Shown: positions 1-13,065, counted from the stretch's first letter. The stretch is 64,000 bases of DNA from Nocardiopsis sp. ATB16-24 (GCF_030271535.1 NZ_JASCXJ010000015.1:62001-126000); one strand, 5' to 3'. The notes: generated from the letters alone by a model not told the origin. Translations and numbers: made by a program.

Positions 1-1
1 T

Positions 2-718
2 GAGATCAGCCTCATCGCCGTGCGCGCGGCGGCGTTGCAGGTCGACCCCCGCACCGGGCGGGAGGGACGTCGGGCCGCGGGCGAGCTGCGCCAGAGCGCG
101 GCCGATGCCACCGAACGTCTGCGGGCGATCATCGGCATGCTGCGCGAGGAGGGCGACACCGCACCGGTGTCGTCCACAGGTGATCCCGTGGCCGAACTGG
201 TGCGCCGCGCGGCCGTCTCGGGCATGGACGTGCGGCTGCACGGATCCATGGTGAACCCCGGTGCGGCCCCGCCGTTGTGGGAGGCCACCGCCCACGCCGC
301 CTACCGCGTGGTCCAGGAGGGGTTGACCAACGCCGCCAAGCACGCTCTGGGCGGCCCGGTGCGCGTGTGTCTGCGACACCGGCGAGAACACCTGGTCGTG
401 ACCGTGACCAACGCCCTGACCACGACGGTCGAGCAGGAACCGGGCGGATATGGGCTGGTGGGGCTGGACGAACGCGTCCGCCTGCTGGGCGGCCGGTTGG
501 AGGCCGGGCCCAGGGACGGTGAGTTCGTGCTCCGCGCGCATCTGCCGCTACAGGCGTCGGTGGTGCCCTCCCCGCCGTCCAGGGCCCCGCGTTCCCGTCA
601 CGCCGAGGCCGACGCGCGCCGTGCCCTGCGACGTGGCCTGGTCGGCACGTTGTGGCCCGCCGTGGTGATCGTGGTGCTCCTGGCGGTGCTCTACCTCGCC
701 GACCACGGATGGGGGTGA
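2..718 (+). CDS. Two-component sensor histidine kinase, C-terminal part (5' cut by window edge)
   Basis: Membrane sensor kinase of the NarL/DegS class that would phosphorylate a LuxR-type response regulator. The frame is open from the first base. It begins E-I-S-L-I-A-V-R, which matches the HisKA_3 dimerisation helix just after the phosphoacceptor His; that His codon would straddle the window edge. A HATPase_c domain follows: 'VVQEGLTNAAKHA' is the N box near residue 105 and 'GGYGLVGLDERV' the G box near 145. Unusually, the catalytic domain is followed by a basic linker and a C-terminal hydrophobic helix (LWPAVVIVVLLAVLYLA). The partner regulator must lie outside the window. It ends 53 bp from convergent gdhA with a hairpin between them. 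Family assignment is secure; the signal is unknown. Confidence 0.9.
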   Translation, partial: EISLIAVRAAALQVDPRTGREGRRAAGELRQSAADATERLRAIIGMLREEGDTAPVSSTGDPVAELVRRAAVSGMDVRLHGSMVNPGAAPPLWEATAHAAYRVVQEGLTNAAKHALGGPVRVCLRHRREHLVVTVTNALTTTVEQEPGGYGLVGLDERVRLLGGRLEAGPRDGEFVLRAHLPLQASVVPSPPSRAPRSRHAEADARRALRRGLVGTLWPAVVIVVLLAVLYLADHGWG

Positions 719-724
719 GCGCGG

Positions 725-763
725 CGGTGGCCGGCCCGGGGGGAGGGGCGCGGCCGGCCACCG
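725..763. terminator. Bidirectional hairpin between convergent genes
   Basis: Perfect 12-bp stem (725-736 with 752-763, arm CGGTGGCCGGCC) and a 15-nt loop, placed exactly in the 53-bp gap between the converging kinase and glutamate dehydrogenase genes. There is no T-tract, as is common for actinobacterial terminators. Confidence 0.6.
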
Positions 764-770
764 TCGCCGA

Positions 771-3907
<3,137 letters not shown>

Positions 3908-4569
3908 GCGTTGCTTCCTTTTTTCGTGGTTGAGGAGGGAAGCGAGCCGCTTTCCTTGGTACAGGGAGTGGCAGGGCCCCTGTTCTGCTTACGCAGGCAG
4001 AAGGCCGAACCCGGTCTGGTGTTGTGAGCACCAGGCCGGGTTTTTTCTTTCCCGAGATCAACATAGTGGAGCGAACACAGGTCCGGGTCCGGTTGGAAAG
4101 AAAAACGTCCTGCTTTCCCTGCGCCTTCCACCAGGAAAAACGCGCAAAACAGCATTTGTCATCTCATGCTTTCAAAGCCCCTGCCCAAGCTCCCGAAGGA
4201 GCGCCCTTCCGGGGTGGGTCGAATGCATTCGAAAGGGACAATAGGCTGATGCTTCCTCAAGTCAGGAAGTAGGCCGATGCGGAGAATCCGAGTGATCTGG
4301 TGATCCAATATGGTCCGTGCCGGTATCGACCGGCTCTGGCCTTGGAGCTGCTCTTTCCCCGGTGCTCAGGCCGCCCTCAAGCCTCGCCGTCGAGCTTCCG
4401 CTACCCCTTGGTCTTGCGCGGCCCTGTTCTCCCGAGGTCTTGGCAGAACAGGACGAGTGACCTCGCGAGTGACTTGATCGGGCCTCGCGCAGAACCCATG
4501 ATGGGGATCGAGACTGGCAGGAGTCGTTGATCGAGTGATCTGTATTCTTCTGGGCTTCCAGCACTCTGA
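3908..4569. other. Gene-free, lower-GC gap with a structured transcript candidate
   Basis: About 660 bp without a credible gene on either strand. GC is clearly lower than in flanking genes, for example around 4060-4160. It contains the two hairpins and terminator at 3983-4046. An 11-nt direct repeat, CGAGTGATCTG, lies at 4289-4299 and 4532-4542. Lower GC and adjacent integrase debris suggest acquired DNA. Confidence 0.5.
3983..4046 (+). terminator. Rho-independent terminator, possible 3' end of a small RNA
   Basis: A 13-bp stem (4009-4021 with 4029-4041, one G-U pair) with a 7-nt loop runs straight into six T residues (4041-4046). This is a canonical intrinsic terminator, unusual in such GC-rich DNA. 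A smaller hairpin (TTCTGC at 3983-3988 with GCAGAA at 3997-4002) precedes it. No plus-strand protein gene lies upstream; the neighbouring gene is on the minus strand. A short structured RNA starting near the 5' end of that gene is therefore plausible. Confidence 0.65.
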
Positions 4570-4803
4570 TCACTGTGTGTGGTCGCTGGGTGTGTAACGG
4601 TTCCAGCTTTCTCCGGCTTCGGTGAGGACTTGTGTGGTGGTCTTGGAATGGGACCCCAGCGCCTGGGCGATGACCGGTGCAGGGGTCTGAAGCCCGAGGT
4701 GGCGCAGCGCGGAGGTGCGCATCGCCGTTCCAGGAACGCCAATGTCGCGGATCAGTTCGGCGAGGCCGTGTGGATGCATGGGGCGACCGGCTTTGCGGCC
4801 GGG
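4570..4803 (-). pseudogene. Integrase/recombinase C-terminal remnant
   Basis: A minus-strand frame reads 'VPGRKAGRPMHPHGLAEL' and later 'TSALRHLGLQTPAPVIA', ending after '...NRYTPSDHTQ'. The LFPGR(R/K)AGxP...APV(I/V)AxALG...TTT pattern is one I associate with the C-terminal part of site-specific integrases found as fragments in actinobacteria. Only about 78 residues remain. No catalytic Tyr context is recognisable, and upstream the similarity stops where an opposed fragment begins. It could be expressed only as a 69-residue peptide from ATG 4779. I judge it dead. Confidence 0.5.
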
Positions 4804-5045
4804 GACGTTGCCCAGCTCATCGCGATGCTCGACGCCGCTCCTGCCGGACTGGCCGGGCTGCGTGGCCGCACCCTGCTGCTCGGGTTCACCGTGATGGATC
4901 GCGGCTCGGAGCCGACGGCCTCGCCCTCGGGGACGTGCGCCTGATGACCTACGGGCTGGAGGTGTTCGTCACCACTCCCAAGACCGACCAGGACTCGGCC
5001 GGCGCCATCGTGTGCGTCCCCTACCGGGATCCGAGTCCTTGGTAG
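4797..5045 (+). pseudogene. Frameshifted tyrosine-recombinase remnant
   Basis: The plus strand reads 'GDVAQLIAMLDAAPAGLAGL' and 'RGRTLLLGFTVMDRGSE', the start of a tyrosine-recombinase catalytic domain (family pattern LRDRALLLLGFxxxxRRSEL). It then shifts frame near 4910 and continues as 'GLALGDVRLMTYGLEVFV' and 'TTPKTDQDSAGAIVCVPY', matching the KTDQ region, before a stop at 5043-5045. The catalytic Arg context is degraded (RGSE instead of RRSE) and everything beyond is missing. It abuts the minus-strand remnant head to head, which implies a rearrangement. Confidence 0.65.
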
Positions 5046-5242
5046 GTTTTGCGCGACTCGATCACCAAGGAGTGCGCAGCAGCGCCATCGGTTGCGTAGG
5101 AGGAAAACATCGGGCCTGCGGACTGATCGAGACTCTCGGCGAACGGCTCCGAGCTCTCGGCCAAGACGTCGAGGTCCAGCGCCTCCACGCCCACCCCACT
5201 CGTGCCGAGCGTGACGTGGTGAAGCAACTACTGATCTTTGGG

Positions 5243-5746
5243 TTAGGCGTTGCGCCAGGCGTCGGTGACGCAGGAAGCTTCGAAGTGCCACCAGCCCTTT
5301 TCCTGACCACAGACCAGCAGAGCTTTGATTTGAGCAAGATCTGCTTCGGCCGGCACGGTGAAGGCGACCAAGGGGAACTCCTCGCTGAACGCCTCACCTT
5401 CCAACCCGAACAGGGACAAGCGCTCGTACACCGCCTGAGCGCTTCGCCCCAGCGGGCCGGCAGGAACGGGGAGGACCCGGATGGTGCAGTTATCTGACGC
5501 CTCCACCCGCTCCTTCGCCCAGTGGAGACCATCAGCGTCCGTGGTGAACCGCACGATCTCACCCTGGGCGACCCCGTCCTGCAGAAATGGGGCGTTTTCC
5601 ACACGGGCGGTATCACCGCTCAACCGCGTGGCCCACAACCCCTCAGTGTCATGAGGAAGCCAGCCTTCACGCGGCACAAACCGATACCACACCTTGATCC
5701 GATCGCTCTCAGCGCGGACAGGCTGGGGTGGAGCCAGAAAGGTCAT
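5243..5746 (-). CDS. DUF4265 domain protein
   Basis: A 167-residue protein with the DUF4265 layout: 'KVWYRFVPREGWLPHDTEGL' near residue 19, 'ENAPFLQDGVAQGEIVRF' near 50, and a C-terminal half-domain with 'VPAEADLAQIKALL'. The family is uncharacterised and often occurs alone or beside toxin/immunity loci. No membrane or secretion signal is visible. Start ATG 5746 has a weak GGAG 3 nt upstream. It lies just beyond the integrase debris and may be cargo of the old element. Function unknown. Confidence 0.75.
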   Translation of the reverse strand: MTFLAPPQPVRAESDRIKVWYRFVPREGWLPHDTEGLWATRLSGDTARVENAPFLQDGVAQGEIVRFTTDADGLHWAKERVEASDNCTIRVLPVPAGPLGRSAQAVYERLSLFGLEGEAFSEEFPLVAFTVPAEADLAQIKALLVCGQEKGWWHFEASCVTDAWRNA

Positions 5747-5849
5747 GGCTCCAATGATCGCGCACTGCTCTTATCAGCGCGGTCAGAGGAAATTTTCCGG
5801 CGTACCTGATTCGCCCCCCGGTACGGGCGAATACCGCCCCACCATGACA

Positions 5850-5894
5850 CCTGGACCCGTCTGTGTACATGGGCACCACACAGACGGGTCCAGG
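5850..5894. repeat. Perfect 17-bp inverted repeat, 11-nt loop
   Basis: Arms CCTGGACCCGTCTGTGT (5850-5866) and its exact complement (5878-5894). No T-tract follows on either strand. It could end the transcription of something, or be a protein or recombinase site left by the adjacent element. Confidence 0.75.
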
Positions 5895-6060
5895 CCGTCA
5901 ATGTCCAAGCCGGACGAAGCGCCCGCGCGAGGGCGCAGCACCAGAAGCACCCTCGCCAGGAAGAGCATCGCGCTGAGCCCCCACGCGCACCACCAGATAG
6001 GCGCCGACCGCGATCGGCATCCCAGAGCAGTCGCGGCACCCTGGTCACCGTGCCGTTTCG

Positions 6061-6123
6061 GGTTACGTGCTGTAACCTTCCGCCGATTACATCAAACGAA
6101 AAGATCTTTCATCAGATGTAATC
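6061..6123. repeat. Cluster of palindromes in an AT-rich patch
   Basis: GGTTACGTGCTGTAACC (6061-6077) is a 6-bp inverted repeat. GATTACATC (6085-6093) pairs with GATGTAATC (6115-6123), enclosing the palindrome AAAGATCTTT (6100-6109). These look like operator sites, but no intact gene starts next to them. Confidence 0.55.
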
Positions 6124-6403
6124 GGTTGGCGAACATGCAGGTGAGAAGGGTCTTTCTGGGGTCTCGTGGGGGGCGCTAGGTTGCCTGTCCTTCTCCTGAG
6201 GCAGTGCGGGAAGCCCTCCAGAGCAGCGGGTTCCCCGGATTCCCCTGAACTTCTCCGTGGTCGCACGCCGCCCCACCTGAACCCCACCACCCCTGCGAGG
6301 CCGCCGGGCCCACCGACCACACCCACCGGGCTCGGTCACGGCCGCGCACCGGGCTCCCACCGAGCGGTTCGGCGCTCACAGGCGCCCCCACACCGGGGCG
6401 CCC

Positions 6404-6973
6404 TCACCCCTGGACGACGTCGAAGACCTGTTTCTGCACACCGTTGGAGTACGCCTCGTGCTCGACCAGTTTCAGCTTCCGGGCGTCCTTGTCGGTGTCG
6501 CTGAAAAGCCTCTTACCCGCTCCGAGCAACACCGGGAACACCAACAGGTGATAGCGGTCGACCAGCCCGGCGTCGGCCAGGGCCTTGCCCAGGGTGGCGC
6601 TGCCGTGGACGGAGATCGGACCTTCCCCCTCCTGCTTGAGGTCGGCGACGTCGTCGACCGACCTCAGGATCGTGGCGGGCCAGCGCGAGTCGTCCTGGGT
6701 CAGCGTGGTGGAGACCACGTACCGGGGCATGGCGTTGTACCCGGCGAACTCCTCCACCATCGTCGGCCAGACCGGTGCGAACGCCTCGTAGCTGCGGCGT
6801 CCCAGCAGTAACGCCGTGGCCTCCTCCTGCTCCCGGGCCTTGATCTCATAGGCGGCCGGATCCATCTCCACGCTGTTCATGGTCCAGCCGGTGTTGCGGT
6901 ATCCGGGTTCGCCGCCGGGGGCCTCCATGACGCCGTCGACGGACACGAACGCGGTGACGATCAGCGGGCGCAT
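6404..6973 (-). CDS. RibD C-terminal/dihydrofolate-reductase-like family protein
   Basis: A 189-residue cytosolic reductase-fold protein. It opens 'MRPLIVTAFVSVDGVMEAPG', the usual start of the DHFR-like RibD_C family (YyaP/YwjB type), and has 'LLLGRRSYEAFAPVW' and 'ISVHGSATLGKAL', which contact NADPH in relatives. The real substrate of this family is mostly unknown. Start ATG 6973 has GAGGAG 6 nt upstream; upstream codons in the same open frame lack similarity. Divergent from the EamA exporter, sharing the 234-bp region 6974-7207. Confidence 0.85.
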   Translation of the reverse strand: MRPLIVTAFVSVDGVMEAPGGEPGYRNTGWTMNSVEMDPAAYEIKAREQEEATALLLGRRSYEAFAPVWPTMVEEFAGYNAMPRYVVSTTLTQDDSRWPATILRSVDDVADLKQEGEGPISVHGSATLGKALADAGLVDRYHLLVFPVLLGAGKRLFSDTDKDARKLKLVEHEAYSNGVQKQVFDVVQG

Positions 6974-7207
6974 CTTGTCTCTCCTCGGTTGTTCCTGTGG
7001 TCCTTTCACCACTACGTCGAACAGGCCCGCCCCGAGTCGACAACCGGCTCGCCCCTTTTTCGCAAAGATCGGCGACGGCACGTCATATCCCTCCGGGCCG
7101 CTGACGGGACCCCTCTTCGAGGTCTTCGAGCCCGCCGACCAGGGCACTTGTGTGGGTCGTATGCTCGACAGCGGTCCCATGTCCCCACCATTTCCGGGAG
7201 TGTCGCC

Positions 7208-8167
7208 GTGTCCGCAGCACCCGCACGCCACCGCCCCTCGGGCTTGGCCTTCGCGCTGGCCTCGGCGCTGGCCTTCGGCGGTTCGGGCGTCTTCGCCCGT
7301 CCCTTGTTGGACGCGGGGATGGATCCTCTACACGTCACCTGGCTGCGTGTGAGCGGCGCGGCGCTGCTGCTCCTGCCCGTGGCACTGGCGTACTGGCGCA
7401 CCGCCCGGAACCGCCTCCTGCTGATCCTGGCCTACGGTGTCTTCCCCATGGCGGGGGTCCAGGCCCTGTACTTCGCCTCCATCGCCCGTATCCCCGTGGG
7501 CATCGCCCTGCTCATCGAGTTCCTGGGCCCGGTCCTGGTCCTGGTGTGGTTGCGCGTGGTGCGCCGCACCCGTGTGTCGTCCGCGGCCGTGGTCGGTGTG
7601 GTCCTGGCCGTGGCCGGACTGGGGCTGCTGCTGGAGGTGTGGGCGGGCATGCGACTGGACGCGATCGGCGTCGCCCTGGCCCTGGGCGCTGCGGCCGCAC
7701 AGGCCGCCTTCTTCCTGCTCTCCGACAACCTGGGCGAGGACACCCATCCCCTGGCCGTGGTCGCCTTCGGCTCCCTGGTCGCCGCCGTCCTGTTGGGTGT
7801 GCTCGCCCGACCCTGGGCCCTGCCCTGGCACATGCTGTCCGGTCCGGTCGACCTGGGCGGCCTCACCCTGCCCGGATGGGCCATGACCCTGTGGTTGGGC
7901 CTGGTGTGCACCGCCCTGGCCTACTTCCTGGGTATCTCCGCGATCCGGCGGTTGTCGCCACCCGTGGCCGGAGCGGTCGGTTACCTGGAGGTGGTGACCG
8001 CGATCGTGCTGGCCTGGGCGTTGCTGGGCGAGGCCCTCTCCCCGGTGCAGATCCTGGGCGCGGTCGTCATCGTCGCCGGGGCCTTCATCGCCCAGACCGC
8101 GGTGCCTTCCGCCGCACCGGACACCGCCGGCCACGAGGAGAGGAAGGAGGTCCCCTCTCCGACGTGA
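7208..8167 (+). CDS. EamA-family drug/metabolite exporter
   Basis: A 319-residue inner-membrane permease of the DMT superfamily, with about ten hydrophobic helices from two EamA repeats (first about residues 10-135, second about 150-300). The second repeat ends with 'VVTAIVLAWALLGEALS', the conserved EamA signature. Relatives (RhtA type) export amino acids or small metabolites; substrate unknown here. GTG 7208 is preceded by GGGAG 7 nt upstream, and the first helix begins right after it. Confidence 0.85.
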   Translation: MSAAPARHRPSGLAFALASALAFGGSGVFARPLLDAGMDPLHVTWLRVSGAALLLLPVALAYWRTARNRLLLILAYGVFPMAGVQALYFASIARIPVGIALLIEFLGPVLVLVWLRVVRRTRVSSAAVVGVVLAVAGLGLLLEVWAGMRLDAIGVALALGAAAAQAAFFLLSDNLGEDTHPLAVVAFGSLVAAVLLGVLARPWALPWHMLSGPVDLGGLTLPGWAMTLWLGLVCTALAYFLGISAIRRLSPPVAGAVGYLEVVTAIVLAWALLGEALSPVQILGAVVIVAGAFIAQTAVPSAAPDTAGHEERKEVPSPT

Positions 8168-8219
8168 AAGACGGAACCCCTGTCCGCACCGGCCGGGCGG
8201 GCACCGGAGGCAGGATCCC

Positions 8220-9366
8220 TCAGCCCCGCGGCCTCGCGTTGAGACGCGCGGCCTGCCGCATCAGGTGGTCGCGTTCGGGAAGGTTGGAGGCCGACCGTGC
8301 CGCCCGGGCGTAAAGCCGTGCCGCGATGGTCAGGTCACCGCCGCGCTCGTGCAAGTACGCCGAGGCCGCGGTGTGGCGTGGCAGAGAAGGGTCCAGTTCC
8401 GCCAGGGCGGCCAGGCCCGCGCGCGGGCCGTCGGCCTCACCGACCGCCACGGCCCGGTTCAGTCGCACCACCGGACTGTCGGTGAGCCGTACCAGTTCGT
8501 CGTACCACTCCACGATCTGCACCCAGTCGGTCTCCTGGGCGGTCCGTGCGTCGGCGTGCAGCGCGGCGATGGCGGCCTGGGCCTGGAACTGGCCCAGGCG
8601 GTCGCGGGCGAGGGCGGCCTGGAGCACGTCGACGCCCTCGGCGATCATGCGGGTGTCCCACAGTCCACGGTCCTGCTCGGCCAGGGGCACCAGGCTGCCG
8701 TCGGGTCCGGTCCGTGCCGGGCGTCGCGCGTGGTGCAGCAACATCAGCGCGAGCAGACCCGCGACCTCCCTCGTGGTCGATCCGCTCCGCCAGGTGGCGG
8801 GTGAGGCGGATCGCCTCCTGCGCGAGGTCGACGTCACCGGAATAACCCTCGTTGAAGACCAGGTAGAGCACGCGCAGCACGGTGGCCACATCCCCTGGCC
8901 GGTTCAGACGCACATCCGAGACGGTCCGTTTGGCCCTGCTGATGCGTTGGGCCATGGTCGCCTCCGGCACCAGGTAGGCGTGCGCGATCTGACGGGTGCT
9001 CAGGCCGCCGACCGCACGCAACGTGAGCGCCACGGCCGAGGCCGGGGTCAGGGACGGGTGCGCGCACAGGAAGTACAACCACAGCGTGTCGTCCACCGCC
9101 CTTGCCGGGCCTGGTGCGGGTTGGCTCTCCACGCGCACCTCACGCCGCGCCCGGGCGGCGTCGGCGCGCGCGGCGTCGAGGAACCTGCGCCAGGCCACGG
9201 TGACCAGCCAACCCTCGGGGTCGCGCGGCGGCTCCTTCGGCCACACGCGTACGGCCTCTACCAAGGCCTCCTGCACGGCGTCCTCGGCCGCCGCGAAACC
9301 CGCTCCGCGACGGGCGAGGACACCGATCACCTTGGGAGTGAGCGCCCGCAGCAGGACTTCGTCCAC
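8220..9366 (-). pseudogene. ECF42-type RNA polymerase sigma factor, disrupted by a single-base frameshift
   Basis: The N-terminal frame from GTG 9366 holds sigma region 2 ('AAAEDAVQEALVEAVRVW') and region 4 ('GLSTRQIAHAYLVPEATMAQ'), then reads 'HLAERIDHEGGRG' and is lost. The family's C-terminal TPR-like extension resumes in another frame as 'EVAGLLALMLLHHARRPAR' and runs to 8220. Removing one C from CCC at 8768-8770 restores 'IDHEEVAGLLAL', so one inserted base is enough. Repaired length is about 381 residues, right for ECF42. As given, a 309-residue protein with intact regions 2 and 4 but a scrambled tail would be made. ECF42 factors pair with DGPF (YciI-like) proteins, as the next gene shows. 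A sequencing error is possible. Confidence 0.85.
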
Positions 9367-9372
9367 CTGTCC

Positions 9373-9780
9373 TCACTCCGTGGTGGTCGCATGCTCGTTC
9401 AGGAACGGTCGCACCTCGAGCCACTCGTGGATCGGCCGGCCGCCCGCGCCGGGGGCCGCCGACAGCTCACCGGCGAGTTCGAGCGCCCGCTCATAGGTCT
9501 GCACGTCGATCACCATCCACCCGGCGATCAGGTCCTTGGTCTCGGGGAAGGGGCCGTCGGTGACGGGCGGGCGCCCCTCGCCGTCGTAGCGGACGAACGT
9601 GCCCTCCGGGGAGAGCGCCTGACCGTCGACGAACTCACCTGTGCCCTCCAGTCGGGCGGCGAAGTCACGCATGTACTGCACGTGGGACGAGATCTCCTCC
9701 GGCGACCACTGGTCCATCGGCACGTCGTTGACCGCCGCCGGCGCACCCCGATAGTGCTTGAGCAACAGGTACTTGACCAT
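9373..9780 (-). CDS. YciI/DGPF-family protein, ECF42 partner
   Basis: A 135-residue cytosolic protein with the YCII fold. 'MVKYLLLKHYRG' opens it, and 'DGPFPETKDLIAGWMVID' near residue 88 carries the DGPF signature. Start ATG 9780 has AGGAGG 5 nt upstream. It ends 6 bp before the sigma-factor start, so the two are co-transcribed. DGPF proteins are the conserved neighbours of ECF42 sigma factors and usually belong to their regulon; biochemical role unknown. Confidence 0.88.
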   Translation of the reverse strand: MVKYLLLKHYRGAPAAVNDVPMDQWSPEEISSHVQYMRDFAARLEGTGEFVDGQALSPEGTFVRYDGEGRPPVTDGPFPETKDLIAGWMVIDVQTYERALELAGELSAAPGAGGRPIHEWLEVRPFLNEHATTTE

Positions 9781-9951
9781 AGTGTCCTCCTGTGCGGTAC
9801 GGCCCCTTACGACCGTGTTCACTCCGGGGACGGAGCAGTGCGCGGGTTCTCGACATTCCGTGAGGATGCTCTTCGATTTTTTCTACCCGGTGTGCTCCCT
9901 GATCCCACGGAGCACACCGTCAACGCCCGGAGGGATCCGAACAGGGTGCGT

Positions 9952-11409
<1,458 letters not shown>

Positions 11410-11573
11410 TCAGGCCGGACGTCTTCGTGGTGAAGTGCCGCGCACGTCGCGCTCGCGACCGCTCCGGGGCGGGTTTTCTCGCCCCACCCCCACCGACCAC
11501 GGCGTACAGACTCCGTGAAACTGCGAGTTCTCGCGGAATTCCCGGCCCGGCTGGAAATTGTGCAGCATGACCG

Positions 11574-11592
11574 GGGCCTTGCCGCAAGGCCC
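11574..11592 (-). promoter_or_regulatory. Rifamycin-associated element (RAE) upstream of rox
   Basis: On the minus strand GGGCCTTGCGGCAAGGCCC, a 19-nt inverted repeat with 9-bp arms, differs at only a few positions from the published RAE (GGGGCTTGCGGCAAGGCCC as I recall it). The RAE controls rifamycin-inducible resistance genes in actinomycetes. It lies 192 nt before the rox start. A TTGCGG inside it could act as -35, but I cannot place the -10 securely. Confidence 0.85.
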
Positions 11593-11615
11593 GGGGTGCG
11601 CTATATATTGAAAAT

Positions 11616-11638
11616 GGCAAGGAACGAATTTCCTTGCC
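11616..11638. terminator. 9-bp hairpin with T-rich tail
   Basis: GGCAAGGAA and TTCCTTGCC enclose a 5-nt loop. Plus-strand bases 11639-11650 are T-rich. It sits immediately upstream of the RAE and could insulate rox from read-through. Confidence 0.5.
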
Positions 11639-11945
11639 TTTGTTCTTTTCCGCCCCTTGTGGTCGGGGCGCCTCCTGCGGCCGGAATGGCTCCCCTCTTC
11701 GGAGCCCCATGGCCGGACGGGTGCCCGCGAGGATCTGTGGGCTGCGGGAACCGCCGCGCTCTGGAGCCGGTCACGTCGTCGCCGACCGGCCTCGCTCCGC
11801 TCCCCACTCCCTCACAGGTTCACGGCCGAGGGGCGTCGCGGTCAGAGCGGTCGGTTCGAGGACCTGTGAGGGCGACCCACCACAGAAACCCTATGCGAAC
11901 AAATCCTCACTCTTGGTGACTATCGTGTCTGGGGTGTGCACACGT

Positions 11946-11986
11946 CCGAGCCCGGCGTGAGAGGAGTGGACTCGCGCCGGGCCCGG
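11946..11986 (-). terminator. GC-rich hairpin, sister of the one at 13266
   Basis: About 12 bp pair between 11950-11961 and 11971-11982 (one G-U), with three more pairs outside a single mismatch; the loop is AGGAGTGGA. It lies downstream of the DapA-like gene on the minus strand. Confidence 0.55.
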
Positions 11987-12174
11987 CTGAGGCAAGGGAT
12001 CCGGTGAGGACGAAAGCCCGATGACCCGCCCTGCCTCGGCCGATGGCCCTCGGGAAGTGGGAGCGCACACCGACGCCGGCGGGCGGGCCGTGATCGTCGG
12101 CCGAACACGACGCGACGGCCGCATGGCCACGACGTCGCGGAACGCCCCTCGCCCCTGGCGTGTACGCGCGCGGC

Positions 12175-13065
12175 TCACCTCAGGCGCAGCTCCCGCACCA
12201 CGCGGGCCACCTGTGCCCGCTGTGCCGTGCCCAGCCCCTGGACCGGGCGAGGCAGACAGCGCGGGGCGACCAGGCCCAGGTGTTCGGCGATCGCCGCCGT
12301 CACGCGCAGACTGCCGTGCGCGGCGAACAGGTCCCACAGCGGCTGTAGACGCGCCGACTCCGCCGTCGCGGTCGCGGGATCGCCGCCCAAAGTGGCGCGG
12401 ACAAGGGGCAGGACGGCCTCGGGCACGGTCCCGCCCACCACGGAGAACCAGGACCGACACCCGGCGTTCAGCCCGGTGGCGGCGGACCCGTCACCGGAGA
12501 CACCGATGCGCACGTGCTCGGGGATCGCTCTACGGATCGCCGTGACGAGCGCGCGGGCGGCGGCCGGGTCCGACGGAACCGGGGGGATCTTGATCGCGGC
12601 CACGTTCGGCAGCGCCGCCACACGCCCGTACAGCTCGACGGAGAAAGCGAAGTGCGTCGTGCCCGGGTTGTCGTAGACCACCAGCGGCACCGACAGGTCC
12701 GCGGTGACGTCCTCATAGAGCCCGAACACCTCGTCCTCACTGAGGGCCTGATAACTCATCGGGGCGAGCAGCACACCGGCCGCGCCGGCCTCCTGGGCGT
12801 CCTCGACCAAAGCCCGCACGTGAGAGGTGCGCAGCGCGCCCACACCGACGATCACCGGGGTCCCACCCGCCAGCCGCACCGTGGCCCGGGCCACCCGACG
12901 ACGCTCGTCACGGTCCAGGTAGGCGTAGGAACCGGTCGACCCCAACGCGCCGATCGAGTCCACGCCGGCGTCGACCAGACGTGTGACGAGCCCGGCGTAG
13001 GCGTGTTCGTCGAAGCGGTCATCGTCCAGCGGGGTCAGGGGGAAGGCGCTCAGACCGGTGAACAT
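12175..13065 (-). CDS. DapA-superfamily (dihydrodipicolinate synthase-like) lyase
   Basis: A 296-residue class I aldolase/lyase of the DHDPS/NAL family, presumably cleaving or dehydrating a 2-keto sugar acid. The TIM barrel shows 'GSTGSYAYL' (equivalent of GTTGE, about 42-50), the catalytic Tyr in 'LVVYDNPGTT' (Tyr131), and the Schiff-base Lys in 'VAAIKIPPV' (Lys159). Start ATG 13065 has AGGAG 4-5 nt upstream. Biosynthetic DHDPS is unlikely: the neighbours are a sugar importer and oxidoreductases, and the acceptor-site motif is not GTTGE. A strong hairpin separates it from the ABC operon, so it may have its own promoter. Confidence 0.82.
   Translation of the reverse strand: MFTGLSAFPLTPLDDDRFDEHAYAGLVTRLVDAGVDSIGALGSTGSYAYLDRDERRRVARATVRLAGGTPVIVGVGALRTSHVRALVEDAQEAGAAGVLLAPMSYQALSEDEVFGLYEDVTADLSVPLVVYDNPGTTHFAFSVELYGRVAALPNVAAIKIPPVPSDPAAARALVTAIRRAIPEHVRIGVSGDGSAATGLNAGCRSWFSVVGGTVPEAVLPLVRATLGGDPATATAESARLQPLWDLFAAHGSLRVTAAIAEHLGLVAPRCLPRPVQGLGTAQRAQVARVVRELRLR

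Larger units (their letters stand above)
5747..6403. other. Gene-free gap with inverted repeats
   Basis: About 650 bp with no gene I can support. It holds a perfect 17-bp stem at 5850-5894 and a cluster of short palindromes at 6061-6123 in an AT-rich patch. The remainder (6170-6400) is GC-rich and featureless. Confidence 0.5.

Noticed and set aside
4289-4542. 11-nt direct repeat as element attachment sites
   Set aside because: Too short, no tRNA next to it, and it does not bracket the integrase remnants.
8437-9366. Programmed frameshift in the ECF42 gene
   Set aside because: No slippery heptamer or downstream structure; a simple one-base insertion explains it.
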